A DNA stretch of 64,000 nucleotides, taken from positions 1 to 64,000 of the forward strand of contig NZ_LVCF01000030.1 in NCBI RefSeq assembly GCF_001594145.1. Direction: 5' to 3'. The notes beneath the pieces are model-generated. The model searched no databases. It was not told the DNA's origin and saw nothing but the letters and a program-made list of their open reading frames with translations. Source of the DNA: Branchiibius sp. NY16-3462-2. GTDB lineage: Bacteria > Actinomycetota > Actinomycetes > Actinomycetales > Dermatophilaceae. Both the position numbers and the translations under genes were made by a program. Shown here one piece after another: positions 34,656 through 41,954 of this stretch; position 1 is the first letter of the stretch, and each line of letters starts with the position of its first letter.

Positions 34656-35321
34656 ATGGACACCCCGCCCGTCATCACCAGAGACGACGTCAGCGCCGCG
34701 CAGCAGGCGCTGCGCTACGAATTGACGACGCTTGCCTATCGCCTACCTGATGCGGAACGCGCCAAGGCGGGCATCGAGCCGTGGTTGGCTGCCCCTGACG
34801 CTGAGGGCCGACTGCTGGGCTGCTGGGAGGGCGAACACGGGCCGCTGGGACGCGTCTACGTCCTGCGCGGTTTCGACGACGAGGCGCAACTGTCGCGTGA
34901 GCGCGAGCGGGCCGCTCATAGCCGCGTGCCGTTCGGCGCCGGCCCGCACCTCACGGACCTCGCGATGCACGGCTACGCCCCGTTCCCCTTCATGCCGCCG
35001 ATCGTGACCGGCGCGTTCGGCGCGGTATATGAGATCCGGGACTACCACCTGGTCCCCGGCGGGCTGCCAGCAACGATCGACGGCTGGCGCCAAGCGCTGC
35101 CTGCGCGCCATCTGGTGGACCCGATCACGGTCGTCATGTACGCGCTCGACGGACCAGCCCGGATCCTGCAGATCTGGCCGTTCTCCGGCTTGGACGAGCG
35201 CGTTGCGATCCGCCGCCGCCTTTACGACGAGGGCACCTGGCCACCCCCGGGCGGACCAGAGCACATCGCGGAAGCGAGCTCGGTGATCGCGTGGCCGCTA
35301 CCGGGCTCACCATTGCACTAG
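34656..35321 (+). CDS. NIPSNAP family protein
   Basis: A 221-residue protein with two dimeric alpha-beta barrel (NIPSNAP-like) repeats. The second, beginning AVYEIRDYHLVPGGLPATID and followed by GWRQALPAR, is the typical NIPSNAP start, with a closing WPFSGLDERVAIR. The family has no agreed activity; in bacteria it often sits beside CoA and redox enzymes. A GAGGAG Shine-Dalgarno precedes the ATG. The gene is bracketed by two copies of a segment of the LysR 3' end. Confidence 0.8.
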   Translation: MDTPPVITRDDVSAAQQALRYELTTLAYRLPDAERAKAGIEPWLAAPDAEGRLLGCWEGEHGPLGRVYVLRGFDDEAQLSRERERAAHSRVPFGAGPHLTDLAMHGYAPFPFMPPIVTGAFGAVYEIRDYHLVPGGLPATIDGWRQALPARHLVDPITVVMYALDGPARILQIWPFSGLDERVAIRRRLYDEGTWPPPGGPEHIAEASSVIAWPLPGSPLH

Positions 35322-35336
35322 GCGCCACCGACGTTT

Positions 35337-35511
35337 GATCAAGTGCTCGATGGTGCTGGGTCTGCAACGCGCGGGCCGGGTGCCCCCGGACGACCTGAGG
35401 AAAGCGGATGCTTTTCGAGGGCTTCATGACTTCAAGTCATGCATGAAGCCCTTCAGATTGATGCGTTCATAGCGAGTGACAGCACCTGGCGGGACGCCGA
35501 ACTAGCCTGAT
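35337..35511 (+). pseudogene. Remnant of LysR gene 3' end (duplicated fragment)
   Basis: Bases 35337-35387 repeat 34481-34531 of the LysR gene with two or three mismatches (both contain CTCGATGGTGCTGGGTCTGC), and bases 35478-35511 repeat its stop-codon region (GACGGCGCCTGG... AGCCTGA in the original) with a few more changes. The sequence between is unrelated and includes a hairpin at 35419. It is not translatable as a LysR part. It marks an ancestral duplication of the LysR gene whose second copy has been lost except for its 3' end. Confidence 0.75.
35419..35451. terminator. Hairpin in the LysR remnant
   Basis: GGGCTTCATG at 35419-35428 pairs with CATGAAGCCC at 35442-35451 (perfect 10-bp arms, 13-base loop that itself contains a small inverted repeat ACTTCAAGT). 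It sits between the NIPSNAP gene and the SnoaL-like gene, where it could terminate the former. A role as a residual mobile or repeat structure is also possible. Confidence 0.5.
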
Positions 35512-35515
35512 AACC

Positions 35516-35911
35516 ATGGCTCAACCTGTTGCTGTCCAGGCCTGGCACGCGTTCGTCACCGATCCGACGCCCGCCGGCCTCCGCGCACTCCTCGCCGACG
35601 ATGCGGTGTTCCGCTCCCCGGCGGTTCACACCCCGCAGGAGGGCGCCGAGTTGACCTACGCCTATCTATGGGCGGCGGCGCAGGTGCTCGGCCCCACGTT
35701 GGTCTATCGCCACGAGTGGTACGACGAGCACTCGGCGGTGCTGCGCTTCAACGCGACCGTCGACGGACTCGAGGTCGACGGCGTCGACATCATCACCTGG
35801 AACGAGGATGACAAGATCACCGAATTCACCGTGATGACAAGGCCGTTCAAGGGGTTGCAGGCAGTGATCCAGGCGATGGGCGCCGCCCTCTCCCAGCAGC
35901 AACGCACGTAA
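35516..35911 (+). CDS. SnoaL-like/NTF2-fold protein
   Basis: A 131-residue protein of the nuclear transport factor 2 fold. It begins with an alpha helix that reads ALLADDAVFRSPAVHTPQEG, the usual SnoaL pocket-opening stretch, and contains FNATVDGLEVDGVDIITW and EDDKITEFTVMTRPFKGL. Members are isomerases, dehydratases or ligand carriers; the substrate cannot be read. It follows the LysR remnant by 4 bp and may once have been controlled by that copy. Confidence 0.8.
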   Translation: MAQPVAVQAWHAFVTDPTPAGLRALLADDAVFRSPAVHTPQEGAELTYAYLWAAAQVLGPTLVYRHEWYDEHSAVLRFNATVDGLEVDGVDIITWNEDDKITEFTVMTRPFKGLQAVIQAMGAALSQQQRT

Positions 35912-36017
35912 TAGGAAACGCTGTCCCTCGCGGCCGTCCCGGGTTGACCGGGTCCATCCGTCAGGCCGTGATTGCCGTACTGCTCCCGCCACTGCCGAGT
36001 AGGGCAAGAGGACGGGG

Positions 36018-36908
36018 TTAGCCGCGGGCCAGGTCCTTGAAGGCAGCCAGCATCGGTGCGACCATCGGCGCCCGGGCGGCCGGTGGAGCAGTCACCGCGA
36101 AGAGAGTTCGCGCGGGCGCACCCCGCACGCGACGTACGTGCACGCCATGGGTGGGATGGCACGCCGTACGGGGAATCAACGCCACACCCATCCCGGCCGC
36201 GACCAGAGACAACGCCACCTCGTAGGACTCACTCTGGTAGGCCACCCGCGGCTCGAACCCCGCGAGCGCCGCCAGCGCGTCCAGTTGCGTGCGGTGCCGA
36301 CGCCCGGGAGCGCCGCTGACCCAATCCTCGCCCGCGAGCCCGCTCAGTCCGACCGGCGCGTCCCCACTCGCGAGGCGGTGGTCAGAGGGTACGGCGAGCA
36401 TGAGCGGATCGCGCATCAACCGGTGCAACTGGATCGAGTCCGCGACCAGCGGCTCGGCGTACTCGGCCACGACGGCGACATCGAACTCGTCGCCGCGCAC
36501 CCCGAGAATGCCCTCGTGCGAGCCGGTTTCGACCACGGACGGCTCGACGAGGGGGTGCCTCAATCGCACGTTCGCCAAACCGTCGGCAACCAATGGGCGC
36601 ACGGTCGACGCCAGCGCCCCCACGCGCAGCCGGCGGGATCGCTGTCCGAGGTAGGTCTCCGTCCGTGCCTGAGCCCGGCCCACCAGCGCCGACACCTGTA
36701 CCCCCTGCTCAGCGATCAATCGGCCCAACTCGGTCAGCGCAGCGCCACGGGGACCGCGATCGACCAACGGCGCACCGACCTTCGCCTCCAACCGCGCCAG
36801 CCGCTGAGTGACGGCCGCTGGCGTCAGACCCGACGCGTGCGCGACGGCGGCAAGGCTGCCCGTCGAGGCAATGGCGTGTAGCAGTTCCAGGTCCGCTGAG
36901 TCCAGCAT
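36018..36908 (-). CDS. LysR-family transcriptional regulator
   Basis: A 296-residue regulator. DLELLHAIASTGSLAAVAHA is the first part of the helix-turn-helix, followed by LTPAAVTQRLARLEAKVGAPL; the effector-binding domain begins near residue 90. The family match is clear over the full length. It is divergent from the ThDP enzyme genes by 71 bp and its start codon lies inside a palindrome at 36903-36926, so it is probably autoregulated. Confidence 0.92.
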   Translation of the reverse strand: MLDSADLELLHAIASTGSLAAVAHASGLTPAAVTQRLARLEAKVGAPLVDRGPRGAALTELGRLIAEQGVQVSALVGRAQARTETYLGQRSRRLRVGALASTVRPLVADGLANVRLRHPLVEPSVVETGSHEGILGVRGDEFDVAVVAEYAEPLVADSIQLHRLMRDPLMLAVPSDHRLASGDAPVGLSGLAGEDWVSGAPGRRHRTQLDALAALAGFEPRVAYQSESYEVALSLVAAGMGVALIPRTACHPTHGVHVRRVRGAPARTLFAVTAPPAARAPMVAPMLAAFKDLARG

Positions 36909-36926
36909 TAACCCAGCTTAATGCTG
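36903..36926. promoter_or_regulatory. Palindromic operator at LysR start, with a second inverted repeat
   Basis: CAGCATTAA (36903-36911) and TTAATGCTG (36918-36926) are exact 9-bp arms around a 6-bp spacer; the site covers the LysR start codon. A second, imperfect inverted repeat follows at about 36930-36952 (TAACGAAG ... CTTCCGTTA). The pair lies between LysR and the ThDP gene, a plausible recognition and activation site. Confidence 0.6.
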
Positions 36927-36979
36927 TGCTAACGAAGAGCCGCTTCCGTTAACAAGCAGTTTCGCCGCACCATCGATCC

Positions 36980-37525
36980 ATGACCGTGACAGACCAGACC
37001 TACCTGACCGGCAGCAGCTGGCAGGACGCCGTCTCCCGTGTGCTGCGCGAAGGCGGCATCCAGCAGATCGCCTACGTTCCGGACGCCGGACACTCCGTCG
37101 CCATCCGCGACGCCATCGCTGACCCCGACATGACCGACGTCGTCTGCACCACCGAGGAGGAAGGCGTCGCCATCGTCAGCGGAGCCTGGCTCGGCGGCCA
37201 GCGAGCAGCACTGTTGATGCAGAGCAGCGGAGTCGGCAACTGCGTCAACATGTTCTCCCTGCTCACCATGGGCGGCTTCCCGTTCCTCACCCTGGTGACG
37301 ATGCGCGGGGAGTACGCCGAGTTCAACCCCTGGCAGGCCCCCATGGGCCTGGCCACGCAGCAAGCCCTCGAACTCATGGGCATCACCGTCTACCGGGTCG
37401 ACGACCCCGCGGACGTCGAGGAGACCGTCAGCGCCGCGCTCGACACCGCCTTCCTCGCCGGTGGCCGCGTCGCGGTGCTACTCGGCCAACGACTGATCGG
37501 ACGCAAGAAGTGGGAGCGCAACTGA
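36980..37525 (+). CDS. ThDP enzyme, ComD/sulfopyruvate-decarboxylase alpha-like subunit
   Basis: A 181-residue ThDP pyrimidine-binding subunit. The Glu that activates ThDP is in TTEEEGVAIVSGAWLGGQRA near residue 60, followed by LLMQSSGVGNCVNMFSLLTM and FNPWQAPMG. It lacks the PP (pyrophosphate) domain, which is in the next gene, as in the two-subunit sulfopyruvate and phosphonopyruvate decarboxylases. It overlaps the beta gene by 1 bp (TGATG at 37523-37527). The true 2-oxoacid substrate is unknown. Confidence 0.85.
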   Translation: MTVTDQTYLTGSSWQDAVSRVLREGGIQQIAYVPDAGHSVAIRDAIADPDMTDVVCTTEEEGVAIVSGAWLGGQRAALLMQSSGVGNCVNMFSLLTMGGFPFLTLVTMRGEYAEFNPWQAPMGLATQQALELMGITVYRVDDPADVEETVSAALDTAFLAGGRVAVLLGQRLIGRKKWERN

Positions 37526-38130
37526 TGACCGCAACACTGACCGAGACCAGGGTCCGTATCGACCGCCGGGCGTTCGTCACCGACCTGGTGCAGCAACTGC
37601 CCGACGACGTGCTGATCGTCACCGGGCTGGGCTCCCCCAGCTACGACGTCTTCGCCGCCGGGTACCGACCGCGCACCTTCCACCTGTGGGGCGCGATGGG
37701 TGCAGCCGTTCCGATGGGCCTGGGATTGGCTCTGGCGCAACCCAATACGCCCGTCGTCGTCATCACCGGTGACGGTGAGCAGTTGATGGGGATCGGCGCG
37801 CTGGGCACGGTGGCGGTCCAGTCACCGCCCAACCTGACGATCGTCGTACTCGACAACGGGCACTTCGGTGAGACCGGCATGCAACGTAGCCATGCGGGCC
37901 TGACCACCGACCTGACCCAGGTGGCAAGGGGTTTCGGGATCTCGGACGCCGCCACGATCTCCTCCGCCGACGAGGCCGCCGAGCTTGCCGCCCTGATCAC
38001 GGCTCAGAGTGGTACGGCGTTCCGCCGGGTCCTCATCGACGTCACCGAGCCGCCGCGCGCGCTACCGCCCCGCGACGGAGTCGCGAACAAGAACGCCGTC
38101 CGCTCCGCGCTCGGCTTCGAAACCTTCTGA
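37525..38130 (+). CDS. ThDP enzyme, ComE/sulfopyruvate-decarboxylase beta-like subunit
   Basis: A 201-residue ThDP pyrophosphate-binding subunit. GAMGAAVPMGLGLALAQ, then the ThDP motif ITGDGEQLMGIGALGTVAV ending about 25 residues later in DNGHFGETG (GDG-N motif). With the alpha subunit it forms a complete decarboxylase active site. The ATG at 37525 overlaps the alpha stop; the upstream in-frame start at 37510 lies in the alpha gene. Followed by an aldehyde dehydrogenase 9 bp later, so the aldehyde product is probably oxidised at once. Confidence 0.85.
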   Translation: MTATLTETRVRIDRRAFVTDLVQQLPDDVLIVTGLGSPSYDVFAAGYRPRTFHLWGAMGAAVPMGLGLALAQPNTPVVVITGDGEQLMGIGALGTVAVQSPPNLTIVVLDNGHFGETGMQRSHAGLTTDLTQVARGFGISDAATISSADEAAELAALITAQSGTAFRRVLIDVTEPPRALPPRDGVANKNAVRSALGFETF

Positions 38131-38139
38131 GGAGATCGC

Positions 38140-39618
38140 ATGTACGACGTCCCGATGTTCATCAACGGAGCTGAGCACCGCCCGGTCGACGGAGCGTGGT
38201 TCGAGAGCGACGACCCGTACACCGGAAAGCCCTGGGCGCAGGTTGCGTCGGGGTCATCGGCAGACGTCGACCTCGCGGTCGCGGCCGCAAGCGCCGCACT
38301 TGAAGCCGACGAGTGGGGTGGTTTGACCGCCACCGCACGCGGCGCACTATTGGTCCGTCTGGCCGACGTGATCGACTCTTATGCGGACGAACTCGCGCAG
38401 TTGGAAGTCAACGACAACGGCAAACTCCTGGCCGAGATGGCCGGACAGGTCGCCTACGTGCCGCAGTGGTTCCGATACTTCGGAGGCCTGGCCGACAAGA
38501 TCGAGGGCCGGGTGCTGCCGATCGACAAACCCGGCTACTTCGCCTACACCCGGCGCGAGCCGGTGGGCGTCACCGCGATCATCACCCCGTGGAACTCACC
38601 GTTGCTCCTGCTGGCGTGGAAGCTGGCACCCGCCCTGGCCGCGGGTTGCACCGTGGTGGTCAAGCCCTCCGAATTCACCTCTGCCTCAACGGTTGCGCTC
38701 GCACGGTTGCTGCACGAGGGTGGCCTGCCCCAGGGCGTCTTCAACGTGGTCACCGGCTTCGGCAAGGACGTTGGTGCTCCGCTGGTCGAGCATCCGCAGG
38801 TCGCCAAGGTGTCCTTCACCGGCTCCGACGCCACGGGTCGATCGATCGGCGCGGCGGCCGGTGCCGGCATCAAACACGTCGCGTTGGAGCTCGGAGGCAA
38901 GTCGCCCAACATCGTCTTCGCGGACGCTGACCTGCAGTCCGCGGCGAACGGTGTCGTGTCCGGGATCTTCGCCGCCACCGGTCAGACCTGCATCGCCGGC
39001 TCACGGCTCCTGGTCCAGCGCGAGATCCACGATGAACTGGTCTCGCGCGTGGTCGAACTCGCCGCGACTGCTCGGATGGGCGACCCCCGCTCGACTGACA
39101 CCCAGGTCGGCCCGATCACTACGCGGCCGCAGTACCAGAAGGTGCTGTCCTACATCGATGTGGCTCGTGAGGAGGGTGCGACCGTCGCCCTCGGCGGCGG
39201 ACCGGCCGATCCTGCGGACGTCGGCGACGGCTGGTTCGTGCGGCCGACCATCTTTACCGGTGTCGACAACGGCATGCGGATCGCGCAGGAGGAGGTCTTT
39301 GGGCCGGTGCTGGCGGTCATCCCGTTCGACGATGAGGCGGACGCGGTCGCGATAGCCAACGACTCGGCGTACGGGCTAGGCGCCGGGGTCTGGACCAGCG
39401 ACATGGCGCGAGCGCTGCGGATGGCGGACGCGATCAAGGCGGGCACGGTCTGGGTGAACACCTATCGCGCGGTCAGCTTCATGGCTCCGTTCGGCGGGTT
39501 CAAGTCCTCCGGCGTTGGCCGGGAGAACGGCGCCGAGGCGATCGAGGAGTACCTGGAGACCAAGACGGTCTGGATCAACAGCGGGGCGCCGGTGGGCAAT
39601 CCGTTCGTCCTGCGCTAG
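38140..39618 (+). CDS. Aldehyde dehydrogenase (NAD(P)-dependent)
   Basis: A 492-residue ALDH. The catalytic Cys is in FAATGQTCIAGSRLLV, the general-base Glu in HVALELGGKSPNIVF, and the NAD-binding turn in VSFTGSDATGRSIG. EEVFGPVLAVIPFDDE and GFKSSGVGRENG close the fold. It oxidises an aldehyde to a carboxylic acid in the cytoplasm. A GAGGAG ribosome-binding site precedes the ATG. Being the third gene of the ThDP operon, its likely substrate is the aldehyde released by the decarboxylase, such as a sulfo-, phospho- or aryl-acetaldehyde; which one is not decided by sequence. Confidence 0.92.
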   Translation: MYDVPMFINGAEHRPVDGAWFESDDPYTGKPWAQVASGSSADVDLAVAAASAALEADEWGGLTATARGALLVRLADVIDSYADELAQLEVNDNGKLLAEMAGQVAYVPQWFRYFGGLADKIEGRVLPIDKPGYFAYTRREPVGVTAIITPWNSPLLLLAWKLAPALAAGCTVVVKPSEFTSASTVALARLLHEGGLPQGVFNVVTGFGKDVGAPLVEHPQVAKVSFTGSDATGRSIGAAAGAGIKHVALELGGKSPNIVFADADLQSAANGVVSGIFAATGQTCIAGSRLLVQREIHDELVSRVVELAATARMGDPRSTDTQVGPITTRPQYQKVLSYIDVAREEGATVALGGGPADPADVGDGWFVRPTIFTGVDNGMRIAQEEVFGPVLAVIPFDDEADAVAIANDSAYGLGAGVWTSDMARALRMADAIKAGTVWVNTYRAVSFMAPFGGFKSSGVGRENGAEAIEEYLETKTVWINSGAPVGNPFVLR

Positions 39619-39644
39619 GCGCGATCGCTGACTATCCTCCGCCC

Positions 39645-40145
39645 ATGGGAATCGTGCTGCTCCATGGCGCCGACGGGTACGCCGAGGACCGGCTTCTCGC
39701 GCAACGGCTGGGTGACGCTCTCGGGACTGCCGTGGCCGTGCCCCAGCTGCCGCCGGAAGACATGTCCTACGAGGCCTGGGCATCGGCGATCAATGCTGCA
39801 CTGAGCGATGCCACCGAGGTCGTGGCGCATTCGTTCGGTGGTTCTGTCCTGCTGAAAATGCTGTGCGAAGGACGCGCGTCGCTCCCCCGCGCAGCGGTCC
39901 TCGCCGCACCGGAGTGGGGCCCGAACGGTTGGGACTCTGAGCAATACGCGCTGCCCCACGACGCAGTGATTCCCGCCGGCACCCGCCTTTCGCTGCACCA
40001 CTGCGCCGACGATGACATCGTTCCCGTGGCCCACCTGGACCTGCTGCACGCGATGCTGCCGGGCGCGAGCGTTCATCGGTATGAGACCGGCGGTCATCAG
40101 TTCCTCGGTGAGGCAATCCAGGCGGTCGCCGAAAAGTTGACCTGA
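39645..40145 (+). CDS. Small alpha/beta hydrolase (RBBP9/YdeN-like)
   Basis: A 166-residue minimal alpha/beta hydrolase. The first strand is IVLLHGADG, the nucleophile elbow is VVAHSFGGSVLLK, an Asp is in HHCADDDIVPVAH, and the final His in YETGGHQFLGE. No lid domain. Such proteins hydrolyse small esters. The gene follows ALDH by 26 bp and may belong to that transcript. Confidence 0.85.
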   Translation: MGIVLLHGADGYAEDRLLAQRLGDALGTAVAVPQLPPEDMSYEAWASAINAALSDATEVVAHSFGGSVLLKMLCEGRASLPRAAVLAAPEWGPNGWDSEQYALPHDAVIPAGTRLSLHHCADDDIVPVAHLDLLHAMLPGASVHRYETGGHQFLGEAIQAVAEKLT

Positions 40146-40167
40146 CAGGTGTCGTATTCGCGTGGCA

Positions 40168-40182
40168 CCGTTCGTAGAACGG
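40168..40182. promoter_or_regulatory. Near-palindrome upstream of YciI gene
   Basis: CCGTTC and GAACGG flank a 3-base centre at 40168-40182; extended outward the arms read CACCGTTC and GAACGGGTG, with one extra G. It lies about 45 bp upstream of the YciI start and may be a promoter operator. Confidence 0.3.
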
Positions 40183-40227
40183 GTGACGGCACCGCACACC
40201 GGTGGTGCCGCACGAGAGGAGACCACC

Positions 40228-40608
40228 ATGGCTTTGTACCTGATTGCCTTCAACGACGAATGGGTGCCGGAGCAGACGCTGGAGCAGTTGCAGGACAAGA
40301 GCAAGACAAGCAACGCCGTACTCGATGAGATGAAGGAGCAGGGCGTCTTCGTCTTCGCCGAGGGTGGTATTGATGCCTCCACGGCGATCTGCAGCGTGGA
40401 ACTGGTCGACGGAGCACCGGTCTTCAGCGACGGTCCCTACGCCGAGACCAAGGAGCACCTCGGCGGTTTCACCGTGATCGACGTACCGGACGATGAGGCC
40501 GCGCGCTACTGGGCGGGGCGCATCACCCAGTCGCTGGACTGGCCGCAAGAAGTCCACCGCTTCCCCAGCGACGTCAAGGAGATCACCGACCGGCTGGGTC
40601 TGAGCTGA
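40228..40608 (+). CDS. YciI-like protein
   Basis: A 126-residue dimeric alpha-beta barrel protein of the YciI family. The start MALYLIAFNDEW has the typical beta strand, and the later FSDGPYAETKEHLGGFTVID is the conserved YciI-like stretch (DGPYAE, LGGF). Many such proteins are associated with sigma-factor or extracytoplasmic stress genes, but none is adjacent here. The ATG follows a GAGAGGAG Shine-Dalgarno. Function unknown. Confidence 0.9.
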   Translation: MALYLIAFNDEWVPEQTLEQLQDKSKTSNAVLDEMKEQGVFVFAEGGIDASTAICSVELVDGAPVFSDGPYAETKEHLGGFTVIDVPDDEAARYWAGRITQSLDWPQEVHRFPSDVKEITDRLGLS

Positions 40609-40653
40609 GCGCAATCAGACCCAGCCCATACACAGGGGATATACAGTCTCCGG

Positions 40654-41487
40654 GTGCGCGCTGCCCTTTCAATCGTCGGTACCTCTGTCGTGGTTCTGAT
40701 CGCCGGCTGCTCGGCGCAGGCGACGGGTCCCACGGCTACACAGAAGCAACCCGCGAGTAGCGCATCTGCGCCGTCCACGACAGCGACACGGTTCAATCTC
40801 GCTGTCGCCATCGACTCGATCAACGCCGCGCCCACCATTACCTACCAACAGGATTGCACTACGAGCGCCGGTGGATCGGACCTCACCACTCATCGGACGA
40901 TCACGGTCGATGCCCGCAAGGACCGGGCCCGAGTCGATCTGGAGCTACCGGACAGCGCGTCGGCGGCCGCGAAGAGAATGCATATGACAGTGATCAGTTC
41001 GGCGGAAGAATTCCTCATCACGTCGCCCGATTGGACCGGGTCACAAGCAGGCGCCTGGATGCGCGTCGATGGTAGAACCGCGCGGATTCAGGGGCTGACG
41101 CCCAGCCAGGCTGGCACCGTCCCGCGCGGACTCAACGCCTTCATCCAGAGCGGAAGGGCCACCTCGAACAGCATCTCCGGCACCGTCCCGGCCGAAGACG
41201 CGGTCTACGCGCTCGGCCTGACCGGGATGCTGAAGGACCCCGACCTCATCACCTCGCTCACGGGAGAGGTTCCTGCGACTGTCTTCTTCGATCCAGCCAC
41301 GGGGGCGATTCAACGCCTCGAAGTTACCGGCGACGGGGGCGACGTCACCGGCCAATCAACGGAGAAATCAAAGGATTTGGTCGAGTCGGCCTTCCAACTG
41401 ACTCACTGCACTATCACCATCGACCAGGTCGGCGAGCCGGTAGAGATCGCGTTACCGAAGAGCAGCGAGATTCGCGACGCACCCTAG
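40654..41487 (+). CDS. Exported lipoprotein, LppX/LprG-like
   Basis: A 277-residue exported lipoprotein. The signal peptide ends VLIAGCSAQ with the lipidated Cys near residue 19. A Ser/Thr/Ala linker follows to residue 45. The mature part has beta-strand patterns consistent with the LppX/LprAFG fold, such as EFLITSPDWTG, AGAWMRVDGRTAR and VPATVFFDPATGAIQRLEV. The family carries lipids across the periplasm in actinobacteria; that role is inferred from fold resemblance only. The GTG start at 40654 lies 45 bp after YciI. Confidence 0.65.
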   Translation: MRAALSIVGTSVVVLIAGCSAQATGPTATQKQPASSASAPSTTATRFNLAVAIDSINAAPTITYQQDCTTSAGGSDLTTHRTITVDARKDRARVDLELPDSASAAAKRMHMTVISSAEEFLITSPDWTGSQAGAWMRVDGRTARIQGLTPSQAGTVPRGLNAFIQSGRATSNSISGTVPAEDAVYALGLTGMLKDPDLITSLTGEVPATVFFDPATGAIQRLEVTGDGGDVTGQSTEKSKDLVESAFQLTHCTITIDQVGEPVEIALPKSSEIRDAP

Positions 41488-41507
41488 GAACGACGCACCC
41501 AAGGAAC

Positions 41508-41954
41508 TCAGTCGACGCCGATGTCCTCGTTCCACAGATCCGGGTGTTCGGCGATGAAGTCGGTCATCATCGCCACACACTCCGGGTCGTCCAATACGAC
41601 GACCTCGACGCCGTTCTCGGCCAGCCAGTCGTGCCCACCGACGAACGTCTGCGCCTCACCGACGACCACCCTTGAGATGCCGAACTGACGCACCAGCCCG
41701 CTGCAGAACCAGCACGGGGAAAGCGTCGTGGCCATCGTGGTGCCGCGGTAGCTGCGCTGCCGACCGGCGTTGCGGAAGGCGTCAGTCTCCCCGTGTACCG
41801 ATGGGTCGTCGTCCTGCACCCGGCGGTTGTGGCCTCGCCCGAGCAGAGCTCCGTCGGCGCCGAACAGCGCTGCCCCGATGGGGATTCCACCCTCGGCGAG
41901 TCCGGCGCGCGCTTCCTCGATGGCGACGGCCAGCATCTCCTGATCGGTGGTCAT
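41508..41954 (-). CDS. Cytosine deaminase, CDA-fold (Fcy1-like)
   Basis: A 148-residue zinc deaminase. VHGETDAFRNAG holds the zinc His and the proton-shuttle Glu, and TLSPCWFCSG holds the two zinc Cys residues, a pattern close to yeast Fcy1 rather than to guanine deaminase. The C-terminal FIAEHPDLWNEDIG also fits this type. It converts cytosine to uracil, or a similar base. Its ATG overlaps the permease stop by 4 bp (41951-41954), so permease and deaminase form a codBA-like pair. Confidence 0.88.
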   Translation of the reverse strand: MTTDQEMLAVAIEEARAGLAEGGIPIGAALFGADGALLGRGHNRRVQDDDPSVHGETDAFRNAGRQRSYRGTTMATTLSPCWFCSGLVRQFGISRVVVGEAQTFVGGHDWLAENGVEVVVLDDPECVAMMTDFIAEHPDLWNEDIGVD

